From Anopheles merus (lineage: Eukaryota > Arthropoda > Insecta > Diptera > Culicidae), in the NCBI RefSeq assembly GCF_017562075.2, contig NC_054081.1, positions 10,848,915-10,912,914 on the forward strand: a DNA stretch of 64,000 nt. The letters run 5' to 3'. Shown in pieces: positions 47,511 to 59,340 of this stretch (position 1 is the first letter of the stretch; every line of letters begins with the position of its first letter). The position numbers and the translations under genes were made by a program. Below the pieces are notes generated by a model. The model saw only the letters and a program-made list of their open reading frames with translations. It was not told where the DNA came from and did no database searches.

Positions 47511-49235
47511 AATTTATTACACCAACCCACCCGACCATAAAGTAAATTCGGCGCTCCGAAGGCGATGCAACGAGTTTTTGATGTACTTGTACGCCTGTTG
47601 GCTCCCCGCCCCCAGCCCTAGTGCGCCCAAGATTGCATGTAAACTTATTCAATTTGCAGTCAGCGCGTTACTTTCTCCTTTTTCCCCTTTCTCTTTCTCG
47701 CTTTTTCCTTCCCTAGCCTATCACCCTTTTGCCTTGTGGCGTCGCCTAAAGTACGAATTATAGATCGATTTTTCCTTTCCATTCCACCAGCACACACAAA
47801 AACGTTTAGTCATCGATTTGCGAGACACTACTACATCTCCTCCTCCTACCCTGTCTGTTGCCTCCTACGCACCCTTTCCTCAGGGTCCACCGGTGCTTTT
47901 GTATGATGGCAGTCACGACTTGGCACGTACAGAAACCGTCCCGGCGAACCGATTACCGGGCTGGAATCGATTCCAGCGCTGCTCGTCGATCTGACTTTGG
48001 CCGTGAATGAATTGATTGATCAGTGCGAGAGCTCAAGAAGTGAAGCAAAAAAATGCCGCTGTTAGTACGCGCGTGTGTGTGTGTGCTGCTGAGTGGGTGT
48101 ACATAATACCACACTTTGCGAAACCGAGCGCTTTTAAACAAAAGGGAAGGCGAGACTATACCCAAAAGTGTCGCCGCTGAATGGTGATCCCAACTTCCCA
48201 ATCCACAATGGGCAGTTTAGCACAAATTTCGGGATAAAATTATGTTTGCAAAAATTGTTAGTTTTTATAGCTAGTAGTCAAGTATTACGAGAGAACACTA
48301 CATTTCATATGTAGTTCACACCCATACCACCAAGTGGCGCTTCGTAAAATAGTGTTGTAAGGGAATTTTCAATAATTTTATTAATTTGGTATGTTGTTTT
48401 TTCTTTTTTTATTTGTTGTTGCTATTGATATAGATCATTTCAAAATATACTGTAATGTTTCTTAATCTAATAATTTCTACAAAACAACAAGCTACAAGCA
48501 AAATCTAATAATTTCCAGATAGAAAATAAGACATTGTGTTCTGATCTTTTAAGACAACAAAATCTAATAAGACAATGTGTTCTGCTTTGTACAGGACTAC
48601 TGTAGCTAATTTTCACCACTTAGGTGGATGCCATTACAAGCTCCTGACGTCTAGTTCTCATTTCTAAAGGCATGAATATAATTAAATAATGAAATATATA
48701 AATCATTTGATAGCACACGTTGTTTGTCCTTGCAGAATAAAATTTGTTTAAAAACCAAATGGGAATTACAAATTTTCATAGACATTGATATCAGAAGGGG
48801 TAAGAAAACTAAAATACTGATGTTCTTGCTTTTGCAACTATTCGAAAAAATCAGAACTACCAGCACTGGTTTCAACGATAATACAAACAATTTATTCACA
48901 TCATTTGTAAAGTTAAACTATTTCTTTGTTTTAGTACGTTTAGCTACTGATATTGAACTGATTAACGGATCAGAGGTCATCAGAGAGCTATTTTGGCCAA
49001 CATCTTTCTTACATCCAAACTGTGGTTTATAAAGTCAGTTATATCTTTAAACAAAAAAATATGCAGCTAAACTCACATCTCTATTAGGTAAATTCATGCA
49101 GTTAAAAGGAGGATTAAGAGTAAGCATCAAAGAGCTTGCTCTTCCAAAATCTAGAGGGGAATTAAATTAAAATTAATTAAACCTATTGATCCCTAAACTA
49201 AAGGTACCATCATTGATAACGATACATGTCCATCA

Positions 49236-49605
49236 ATGAAATGGAACAAAATATGGTGAAATATTAAATCAAATGACCTCAGCTCAAAACAAAGAACATT
49301 ACACTATTTACTAGTAAATTAAAAAATTGATACCCGAGAACAAAAATTTAAACATAATTACAAATTGGTAATCAATCCAAGCAGTTTTTATGCGGAATAA
49401 CCCAAACAATAGAGCACACATTAAAAAACTGCAAAGAAATTGAAGCTTGTTGGAAAATTTTGATTCAAATCATTGAATCGTACCATATACAACCTCTTAC
49501 ATTAAACAAATTATCTAAACCAGAACTAAAAGGCATAAATAAACAAAATGGCAAAAAACGCATGAGTCTCTTCATAAATTACATTGAATTGGTGAAAAAT
49601 AATTA
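49236..49605 (+). pseudogene. Decayed non-LTR retrotransposon ORF2 C-terminus
   Basis: From 49242 the + strand reads WNKIW, stop, NIKSNDLSSKQRTLHYLLVN, stop, KIDTREQKFK, the pattern of the region after the RT in R1/Jockey-group ORF2 proteins (W..W..I...L..K.R...Y.L.N...TRE). After a frame change, from 49391, comes CGITQTIEHTLKNC, a C-x(n)-H-x(4)-C C-terminal zinc motif, then about 55 residues ending LFINYIELVKNN and a stop at about 49605. Several stops and a frameshift make it dead. No RT domain is visible upstream in this AT-rich block, so it is 5'-truncated or too decayed to read. Confidence 0.6.
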
Positions 49606-51739
49606 AAAAAAAATAACGAATAAAAACACGCTGTAGGAAATAATAAGTTAGGGAATAGGGTAGGGCCAAAGGGTATTTAGATCTGGTTTTGTTTTATTAT
49701 CATTAATAAAGGTTAGGTTAGAATAGAAATTTACTTATCAGATAGGTACATGAACTAAAGCTAAGATACACAGCTTGCTAAATGAAAATGAAAGGTTATC
49801 AAAAGCACCCCGAATATGTTTTTGTAGAATACACGAGATCCGCTACACTAGGCACCAACGGAACCGGCTAGTTACGCTGTGCCTGTTTTTAGAAAAAAGT
49901 TGATGTAAAAAAAACTTCAATAAAATTTGCGCCAACTTTCGCAGATTTCTTCTTTGTAGATTGATAGTATATATAAATATTACACTATTATGTGATATAT
50001 ATGAGACGACGCAACTCGACGAATCTTCACAATTGGCATTGAGTCAAAAATTATAAGGATGAAACATTTTAGGAGGTTTCTTCAGTATTTATCAAATATA
50101 TTAGCATCAAATTAACTTAACTCAAAATCATTAATGTATTCATAAGGCTGTCTAAATATCCTTTCAAAATTGTCTAAACTTATCAAAATCGGTTCATATT
50201 TGAAAAAGTTACAAAGGTTCAAAGTTTCAAGTATCAAAGGTTCAAAAAAAGTGAAAAAATTTCGGCGTTTTTTTAACAAGCCTCAACTTTGAGAGGTCTA
50301 TTCTAGCAAACCAGAAGAGATAAAGAGCTTATATTTGGTATTTTTCTTAGTTGAACCCTTCAGATTGAAACCCATTCTTTGGAGTTGCGTTGCTACAAAA
50401 GCTGGTTTTTTGAATTTCATCCCGCGCAAATGCCCATTGTGGCAATCGGGCGGTGGCAGTGTGAGTAAATTGGACGACGATTGGCAACGCTTTTATCGCC
50501 ATTACCATTAAATCGGCAATTCGTGACAAGGATACACCGCCACACGTATCCCTGGCACGCTGTGCACACTGCCGGGCGAGGAGGAGCCTTTTACGGGCTG
50601 TAAATATGTGGCACCCGAATTCGCACGCCCACGCCAGGCGGAAGCGCAGGTGAGTCCAAATGAGTCCGGACGGGCCAAGTAGTTTACACCGACACGAGCA
50701 GCAGCAGCAGCAGCAGCACCGAGCGTCAATGAAGCGAACCCTGTAACACGGCGCCCATAAAACCAGGGCAACCAGATTGATTGCAGCAAGGGCGAGCATT
50801 CATCCCACCCCATTCGGCACACAGGCTGGGAGTGAGCTCTGTGATCGGAATTAAATCGGTGCGGTGGTTTTCCATCCTAATCCACCCGGGCCCGGCTAGC
50901 AAGCGCTCCATAAAAGTAACATTTCCGTGCGCCACCACCTAGCGCAGATGGCCACACCCAGCACCATAATTGAATCGACCACTCCGAAATGGGCACCTCG
51001 GGAAGATTGGTGGATCGGATCGGTTTCTGAGAAGTGGAACAGAAAACAAAACCAAAAAAACAACGACGCCACACGGGTCTCCCGTTGTTCATGGCCGTGG
51101 CGCTAGCTAGAGCAAGGAGAAAGTTTATCAATATACATCCCGCGAGTATCGTTTTTTTTTTGTTTCTGTTTCGGAAACGCAGCTTCGCTCCATTAACTAC
51201 AATTGGCATCTGGCGCCTGTTGCCGGATCGCAATGGTGGTTGGGCCCTGCCAGCAACCGTCGCGCAGGAAAGTTTGGGGCGCGTTGCCTCGGGGGACGGC
51301 CCAGCCTCAGGGGGGAAACAGCGCGAAACAAAACGCACGGAGGCGCGATGATTACTTCCCATTTTAATTTCCTAGAGTATATTAAAATCATCGTTACCGC
51401 TTTGGGGGGAAGCTTGCTTGCTTTGGAGCGGCCGAAAATCCGACTCTGTATCTCGCCCCGTTCGCGTCCGCTTGGCAAACGTGGCATTCCCTATCGGCAA
51501 ACACCTTCGGTGGCGAGCTGAAGCAGCTATCCTTAGCTAACCGCTGCTGCACCCAGGGGCTACTCAATGCTTAATCATCGGTAGCCGGTAGCCGACGAGG
51601 ACGATTCAATCGCTCGACGCATCTCCCGCAACACGCTCTGCTCCACCGGCACGAGCCGGACAAAGCTATGCAAACCGAATGCCGAAAAGCTTTGGTGACA
51701 AAGCTGACGGTAATGCTGCACACTCGGTATGTCTTAACG
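49606..51739. other. AT-rich then GC-rich spacer, no gene
   Basis: 49606-50340 is AT-rich with short direct repeats (for example TCAAAGTTTCAAG, GTATCAAAGGTTC near 50216-50245). 50340-51739 is GC-rich and unique-looking with a CAG/GCA run (50697-50720). No frame has recognisable features. Confidence 0.45.
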
Positions 51740-52384
51740 CAGCGGTCGGCAAAGTCCGGCCCGCGAACGGATTTGCCTGATTTTAAAAGATGGGAATAAA
51801 CGTTTTGTATAAAACGGTACAGTAAAACTTTTAGCATGAAATTTCATTGCGTCGTTCTTGTCCATCTTTGATCATCGTTACATGGTTTGATGGACTAATC
51901 ATTACTGGGGTTATCAGAAGTTCTGATAATTTTGGAACACTTGCTTGACTCTTTCTTACCGAAAGTGAACTTTATGTATCGAGAAGTGGACTCTACGGCA
52001 CGCTTTTTGGGCAGGCTCATTCAATATACAATAAAATCTCGATTCAATGTTTTTTTTCAATAATAAATGTTTATGCGTCTCTCACCAGCAAACATTTGTG
52101 GGTCGATGTATAGAATGTATTAATGATACACTGTGGTTTTTCATAATATTCCAGATTTTACCAGAATTATTTATCTACGGAATCGATGTCTACAACATCT
52201 TTAGGTAGTAAAATTTCGCCAGCGAATTGAAAGCGATTAGCAGTGTATTTAGCAGTAATTAAATGCCTTTGAAATATGCCAATGAAATATTTCACTTTGA
52301 ATTTGACATTTGGATTTGCAACAGCCAAAAGAAAACCGTACAAGCGTCTTCAACACTTCACTGTTGTAGTGTTCCCAGATATGA

Positions 52385-52848
52385 CCCAAGTGACATTTGC
52401 TCGAAATTGTTTTACCATATCTGCTCGATTAGTACTCGATACGCCTGAAATTGTGGGTTTTTGTGTGATCAAGTGTGTTGAAAGCGCCAAGATTTGGTGT
52501 GATCGTAAATTAGACGTTCCTCTATCGATGGACGATGCCGTCGAGCTCATTTTTCATTCATAGCTATGGTTTTTTGATGAAAAACAAGAGCTAATTTTGT
52601 CTGACGCTATTTTATAAAAAATGGATATTATTTAAGTATAAATTGGGTACATGACCAACTATAACGATAGGAAACATCGTTTCCGAGCGAATCTAGAAAA
52701 AAGTAACGAAAAAGCCGCATCACATTTGATTTTAAAGGACTTTTTCTAAATTCCCTTAAACTGGTGCAGTTTAAGGGAAGTTTAAGGCTCCAGTTTAAGG
52801 GAATTTGCTCGAATTCCCGATTATTCGTGCTATAAAATGTCAGTTGGG
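52385..52848 (+). mobile_element. CCCAA-ended MITE, best-preserved copy
   Basis: 464 bp, starting CCCAAGTGACATTTGCTCGA and ending AAATGTCAGTTGGG. It is closely matched by 17329-17785. A central-right hairpin, TTCCCTTAAACTG-GTG-CAGTTTAAGGGAA, is perfect here (13-bp stem, 3-nt loop, 52752-52780) and is followed by another GTTTAAGG direct repeat. The flanks are GA on both sides. Confidence 0.85.
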
Positions 52849-53129
52849 GAGCGTATGATTCGACAGCACGATTTACGTGTTATCGCTTGCGTTAAGTCGT
52901 GAGCTATTTAACTTTATTGAAAATGGTCTGCAATATTCAGTTCCTAAATATTACACACGTAGGAAAGTGTTAATATATAAAACTCTTTTCGATAACTTTA
53001 GAAAAAGGAGAAATGAGATCCACATTTCTCCCATCCTAATAATTAAGGGTGAACATAGTGAAATTATAACGTTATTTTTTAAAAAGGTACAATTTTTATT
53101 TTTCCTCTCAATTAATTTTGTTAATACTA

Positions 53130-54185
53130 GGGTAAATGAACCTATAGTGGTGCTAGTACCAATAGTGGTGGTATTGCACTAAAATGTGGTTCATATGGCA
53201 AATTAAAAGTAATTAAGTTATTTACGTTAGTGTGAAATGTTCTTTAGCCTTTTACAAAGGGTTTTAAAGTTAAATGGGGCCATTCCGTTACTGAGTGACC
53301 GAAAAATCCATTATTTTGTGAAATATGTCAACATTTTTCCAAAATCCTTAGGATTTCATAACGATACTCATATTTTTGTTAACGTTCTAAATGACCACAT
53401 AACAACGCAATCATTAGTTTTTTAACATAATTGTTATCAAATGATATTATTTTATTCAAATTTGTTGGCTTTTGACCATATTTATGCATTTTTATGTGTT
53501 TTTTACCATAGTGCCATTATAGGTACACAAAACAGGCATGTTCCTATAGTGGTTATAGTTATAAAATCAATAAAAACAGGTCGTTTTAGATTTTTTCGAG
53601 AATATTTTTGACATTTCGTGCTGTTTTCACTAAAATAAGCAAGAAAAATGAGTTTTCTGTTAGTAATTTACCTAACAAAGGCCGAAATTCGCTTATTCTA
53701 CTGAGTGAAAAATCGACTTCCAATCAAGCAAACTCTTCTGGGTATGGGTTGAGGACAGGTGTGATGCAGTACTTTAGTCAAGAGTTTCATCGATCATATT
53801 TATACATTTTTTACGATCAAATTACGAAAGATATCATTATTATCGCAGTAAACCTTGCTATTCACACGAAAACAGCTTCAAAACTAAGTTATATTGATAT
53901 TATACACTGTTTTTAAGGCATCTTTGTTTATCACCACTATAGGAACACAATACGACTACTATAGGAACCATACCACCATTATAGGTACAACGAAGCAGTC
54001 ACAAAAATATGTATTTTTTCGTAAATTTGATGTGTTTCCTGATGAAAATGATTGTGATTGCGAAGATAAAACATATTTCAATTGCTTTGTGTGAAAATAT
54101 TCAGAAAATGTCCTTCCTGACACTTTAAATCCATTAAAACACATCGGTACCTCTACAAATTGCACCACTATTGGTACATTTACCC
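53130..54185. mobile_element. GGGTA-ended element with reiterated subterminal motif (copy 2)
   Basis: Terminal repeats GGGTAAATGAACCTATAGTG and (from the right) GGGTAAATGTACCAATAGTG agree over 22 of 24 bp and are flanked by TA (53128-53129, 54186-54187). The motif CCACTATAGGWACA or its complement is repeated near the ends (about 53141, 53156, 53515, 53542, 53935, 53955, 53975 and 54165). The longest frame, 102 codons at 53608, shows no transposase motif. Length (1056 bp) and layout parallel the element at 10496-11582, although the reiterated motif differs. Confidence 0.8.
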
Positions 54186-54375
54186 TAATTATAGCAAGAA
54201 ACTATCATTTTAAATTAAAACAAACACAAAATTGTTTGATGTCATTATCCCATCCTTTGGTTTGAAACCTTTTGCAATGTAGTAAATTGAGTGCAAAATT
54301 AACTGGCCCGCGGTTCTTGATCATTTACACAATTTGGCCCAATACCTAATAAGTTTGCCGACCGCTGCCTTAACG

Positions 54376-55430
54376 GGTGCTAAAGTGGAGGCGATTTTTA
54401 CCGCACCACGGTAACCACCAGTGACAGCCAGCCGGGGCACCTGTTTGTGTCAACCGTGCTGCACCAGGTTCGCTCCGACGCTTAGGAAAGTGCAGACACA
54501 ACACCAGGAAGAAACAAAGCAAAGCACCAAAAAGAAGAAATCGAAAAAAAATCTAGCACGGCTTCAAACTACACTACCGGCCGGAACACGTACCGAGGGA
54601 AAAGTTTTGCAACACAAGGTAAACGCGACGCGTGCTGTGTGTACCGATTGCGATTGTGTGTTGTGGTGATGGTGGGTGATGGTGGGTGATGATGGTGATG
54701 ATGATGGTGATGGTAAGCGCACACCAAACGCTCTGCTCGCTCGGGCGGCGGCAGCATCGCTTCACCGTAAAGTCGATCGGTTTTCAACGCTCCACTGCAC
54801 CGGGCGTGTGTTGTTTAAGGAGGAGAAGGGCTCTTGGGTATCGACACTTTCGAGCAAAGCGTACCAAAATCTGATAGCCCCGTTCTCGGGATCGATTTCT
54901 TTCCTTGTTAGTCTGATACACTACACTGTAGTGCACTGGTACAACCGCTCACATAAATTAAATTCCTTGCGTGCTCTCGATCGTTGGTCGTAGCACCATT
55001 CCATACGGGGGTTTTTGTTTACGTGTTTATGGTTTGTGGTTCTCGAGCGTGAGCTTTTGAGGGGGAGGGAGGGACGGAGGGGGGGGGGAGTTTGTGATCG
55101 ACTCAGGTGAGCAGAGTAGTTTGTTAAACATGAATTAATGCTACTGGGCACAAGAATACACGTTGTTTTACAAAAGCGTTTACCAAAACCTCCCAAAGGT
55201 ATGCAAAGAATTGCGCTGATGTTCACATATGTGGCCTTTACGAACTGGCCGAAAGCAACGGCAAACGAGATTATGTGTAATTGCTCACAACAGCAAACCA
55301 AGATCTAATTTTCCACATGTTTTTCATCAAAATTACGGTGCTAACACTATAGCTACCGGGCCAGTTATTTTGAATGGTAGCACTTCTGCTTAACTAGCTA
55401 TTATTAAAACAGAGTTTCACAAGTCATTTT
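54376..55430. other. Spacer without a gene
   Basis: It contains a GGTGAT-type repeat (54666-54712, translated as poly-His on the minus strand), a G-run at 55080-55088 and a 19-bp motif copy at 55189. No coding support. Confidence 0.45.
55189..55207 (+). repeat. Dispersed 19-bp motif, plus orientation
   Basis: CCTCCCAAAGGTATGCAAA keeps AAAGGTATGCAAA exactly as at 44078. The left GCGCC block is changed. Confidence 0.55.
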
Positions 55431-57147
55431 CGAACGTGGTCATTCACCGCGTGCACGATGGTAGTCCACATCAATCTGATATTTCATTTTCATTAAAATA
55501 ATTTTAACTTCTTCAGTATGATTTTCAACACATTAACCATCTATTGCCATTTTTTCACCAGGGTTTATAATGCTGGTAATGATTGCTTGTGCTTCTTTTA
55601 TCTCTAAACACCTTTCTTCCCTTTCCATTTTCTTGGCGGTTCCCTCGAGAAATAATGGTGCAGGGTTTTCCAAGTCACATTCGGATGTGTCCAACATTAC
55701 GCGTCAATTTCTGATGCAAACACAAATTTCCGTTGCTTGCAAGATGTTTTTTTTTTCACATTTGCAAAACAATTATTTATCAGTTCTTGCATATGACTTT
55801 TAACACGTTTCAAGCTGAATTAAGTTTGACAGTTCTTTGCGATTTGTTGAAATTCATGCGTAAGAACGGAAATTTCATTATGATGTAAATACGCCATTTG
55901 ATAACTGTTGAAAAACATCTTGGATGAAGTGAATAATGATGTACACATTCGAAAGTGACTTGGAAAACCCTATATTCACCACTTCCAAGATGTTTTTCAA
56001 CAGCTGTCAAATTGTGTATTTGCATCACAATAAAATTTCAGTACTTCCACATGATTTTCAAATAGGGTGTATCCAAAGAACTCTCAAACTCAATCCAGCT
56101 TGAGAGTTGTGTTGAAAATGATGTGAAAGAACTGATAATTTATTGTTATGCAATTACAACATTTGACAGCTGTTGAAAAACGTCTTGCAATCAATGAAAA
56201 ATGTTATAGACGTTGGAAATTGACTTTGGAAACCCTGTACAGGCGGTCCTCGAGATACACGGTAAATGGGGACCGAAAACGGTCGCAAAATACCGCGTAT
56301 CTCGAATTTCCGCGCAAGTCGAATCTTGTAATCACAAATCTCCAGCCAAAATATCACTAATTTTCGTATAATTTTGCAAGTAGTGAGTAGTTTCAGCCAT
56401 TTGATTAATTATTTGATATGATTCTGAATTAAAATAACAGCTTGGAGCCTTTTGAAATAGATTTTAACATTCGATCAAAAGGGAATTTATATGGAATTTT
56501 ACATTTGATGTGTCAAATCAGTACAATTTACTCAAATAACTGTCAAATTTAGAAAACCGCGTATCTCCGAATCCGCCAATAAGAGGTACCGTGTATCTCG
56601 GGGACCGTCTGTATTTATATTTAAAGGGTTTTCCAAGTCACTTTCGAGTGTGCACATAGTAATTCACTGCATCCAAAATGTTTTTCAACAGCTATCAAAC
56701 AGCTTAAAATGAAATTTCAGTTTCAACACATGATTTTCGACACACAACAAAGAGCTGTCAAACTCAATCCAGCGTAAGTCAAGAACATGAAAATGACTTG
56801 TAAAACCCTGTATAAGGTTTTCCGACTCACTTTCGAATGTAAACATTGTTATTCACCGCATACAAAATGTTATTCCACATCACTCTGAAATTTCATTTCC
56901 ATCAAAATAATGTTGAATTTCTTCAGCATGATGTTCAACACTTCAACTGTGTGTAGTCTTCGTTTTTTCACCAGGGTTTGTAGCCGAATCTCATCACCCG
57001 TTGATCGTTAAAGTGCTGAAAATCAAGTTGAAAGAATTACAAATTATTACGATAAAAATGAAATATCAGAGTGATGTGGAATTACACTTTTTACACGCGG
57101 TGAAAAACAATATTTACATTCGAAAGTGACTTGAAAACCCCTACATA
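55431..57147. mobile_element. Cluster of long-arm inverted-repeat elements (family A)
   Basis: The same family as 2610-3405. The best single copy is 56816-57140: the left arm (GGTTTTCCGACTCAC, ACTTTCGAATGTAAAC, ATTCCACATCACTCTGAAAT) and the right arm are reverse complementary over roughly 125 bp with a spacer of about 60 bp. Other partial copies lie at 55640-56000, 56000-56235 and 56625-56815. There is no coding. A transcript would fold into a long hairpin. Confidence 0.75.
56240..56611. mobile_element. 372-bp MITE with 25-bp terminal repeats and TA duplication
   Basis: The left end CAGGCGGTCCTCGAGATACA and (from the right) CAGACGGTCCCCGAGATACA match at all but two positions across the 25-bp terminal repeat. 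They are flanked by TA (56238-56239, 56612-56613). CAGGCGGTCC(C/T)CGAG is like pogo/Tigger-type ends, so a pogo-like transposase is a likely source. Subterminal CGCGTATCTC(G/C) repeats sit inside both ends. It has inserted into family A sequence, which resumes immediately after it. Confidence 0.88.
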
Positions 57148-58711
57148 AAAATGAAGCACTCCACGGATTTTGCTTAAATTGGGAGAGAATATACTTTTAT
57201 ATGGATGTACATACAGCACAATGACAAAAGATTCATTATTTTATTTCATTATTTCATTATACAAACGCTGACTCCCGCAGACTACACTATTTTGTTACAT
57301 TTTTCTACAATGTACACTCAAAAACAGGGAATCTAAATGAAGTATGCAAAAGAAAGACAAATTTCACGCCTGAAATCTTTAATAATTCAACAGCATTATC
57401 TCTTCACTCCTATTGCTTTGTTGGACTTCCAGAACAAAGCCACCTACATTTCATTGCTGCCTCATCCGTCAATAAAGCCCCCCCCCCCCTGACATTGTTC
57501 CAGCGATGCGAACTGGAAAACCAGGCCCATCGGAAACAGTAGCAGCCATAAAGAAACCGACAGTACATTAGCATAGCAATTAGAGCGGCGAATCGCAGCT
57601 TTCGACAGGTTATGGCAACTTTCAATTGCCGCTCATCGGCCGGCCGAAATGAGGATCTCGAAAGCCCATCGTACCGAACGGTAGATTAGTTTGCCGGCAG
57701 TTTCGGCGAACCGGGCTATCGTTTGTCGCCTCATCGTTGCCGGGCGCGCAGATAGCCCGCGAGAACAATGCGCGCTTTCCGCGTCCGCGTTTGCCGGAAA
57801 GTTTGCCACGGTCCCCGTGCGATGAACATGATGATTTGCTTCCACTTGCGTGCGTGGCGTGGCAGAAAGGGGGCGCTGCAAACTTGATCGACGAGGGCCC
57901 GGACGCTACTCGAACCATCGCCGTAGCACCCAAACCCATGGCACACTCGTAAATTGCAGCGAACGACATAACTGGTCCGGTGGCGGCCCCAAAACCCGCC
58001 ACAAGCGGTACGGAAATATCTACCGATCTGGTTCGGCGCCGGGCTGCCAACTTCGTGGCAAGCGCTTCCGGGCACCGGCGAACCGTTGCTACCGGGCCGG
58101 CCCAGCGGCGGGGCAAGATAATGAGAAACTTTTCGATCGCTCCATTAAAACAAAAATGGACGCGCAGGCCGGTCCTTGAGGGTCCGGTTGCGGACGGGGA
58201 CACTCTCGGACCGGGTATCTCCCCCTTCCTTTCATTATTTCTTTACCCCGGCACTCGCCACCTCGTCCGGCACGGAAGATGTAAGAATTATGATGACAAA
58301 ATTTTACCCCGCATGGGTCCATTTTCTCCCGTTAATTTTGGAACTGTCGTGCCTGGTGGTGGTGGTGGTGGTGGTGTTCATGCCCGGAAAGATAAGTTCG
58401 CCCGAGCATATTTGAGCCCGCTGCAGGTCCGCTGCATGGAATGGGTAAGGGGCACCAACAACCAAAAAAAAAACGGCTGGAGTTGCAGGTTTAGGACTTT
58501 TGCATTTTGCACTCCAAACCTCCCCCTAGGCCTGGGTGATGGTGGATCAAATGGAAGGAAAAGAAGGCGCAGGGGATAATGTTGTTTCACTCTCGAAGCG
58601 CAATTTGATGTTCCATCTTTGACAGAACATTTTTTGCTGTTGTTACACTCCTTCAGCTTTTATCATTCTTTCCAGGACTTATCGTGGTGATGTTAACCGT
58701 AACCCTCTATA

Positions 58712-58714
<3 letters not shown>

Positions 58715-58761
<47 letters not shown>

Positions 58762-58774
58762 ACACACACACACT
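58715..58774. repeat. TC plus CA compound microsatellite
   Basis: TC repeats with one TTTC interruption running into CA repeats. Confidence 0.95.
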
Positions 58775-59322
58775 CATCCATTGCAAACGCTTCTGTTTGT
58801 GGCTTTTGTTCTTTGTGGCTCCTGCTACATTGTTGTCATGTTTTTTTTTAGTTTTTACAGACGAGCTTCAAGAGAAAAAAAACAAGAAAAAAAACATCGC
58901 CCCAAATAACCCACTCGTCGGCGACATCTGCTTTTGTACTTTGTACCTAGGCCTGTCACTCATTTCGTCGTGAAATTTGTTTGTACTCGACTTTCTTCAA
59001 AACAGGCCTTTGTTATGTGTATTGCCTTTGCCAACAATAAGTCACACAGCGACGTAATCTCAACTGAAAACAATTGCTGACCAAACGGCAACCATTGATA
59101 AGCCCCTAAATGTAGACCTTTTGCTGGACAAAAGCACGTTTAGACGCATACATATCTACGGTAAGAAAATTTGTTCTGCTTTTACTGGCGACGAAGTTTG
59201 CTTGGTCGATTTAAATGCAGAGGTTTTACTTTTAGTCATATCTTAAGGTACGCTCCCTAAGGTACACTCACGAATTGTGCGGTAGGTGACGCAATTAAAA
59301 TAGCCTTCATTGCGACATTACG

Positions 59323-59340
59323 CTGCATACTTTTAGGCGC
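59323..59340 (-). repeat. Dispersed 19-bp motif, minus orientation
   Basis: CTGCATACTTTTAGGCGC, a strong copy. Confidence 0.7.

Larger units (their letters stand above)
45246..49235. other. Spacer without a supported gene
   Basis: GC-richer unique DNA to about 48240, then AT-rich. It contains CA (45900-45926, 47369-47402), TTA (46058-46107) and TC (46460-46490) microsatellites, a short perfect hairpin (46240-46259) and one 19-bp motif copy (47492). Confidence 0.45.
51740..54367. mobile_element. hAT-like element with two nested insertions
   Basis: The ends CAGCGGTCGGCAAA and (from the right) CAGCGGTCGGCAAA are identical over 14 bp, followed on both sides by GGCCCGCG-like subterminal sequence (51757, 54305). 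They are flanked by TCTTAACG (51732-51739) and CCTTAACG (54368-54375), a 7-of-8 target duplication. Ends and duplication length fit hAT. It holds the CCCAA-ended MITE (52385-52848) and the GGGTA-ended element (53130-54185). Removing these leaves about 1.1 kb without a transposase. Confidence 0.85.

Noticed and set aside
53608..53916. 102-codon frame inside the GGGTA-ended element as a transposase
   Set aside because: No DDE/D or helix-turn-helix signature, and it spans less than a third of a normal transposase.
57622..58579. Overlapping frames of 193 and 199 codons on opposite strands
   Set aside because: The GC-rich segment with open frames in many phases has no motif or splice context that favours one.
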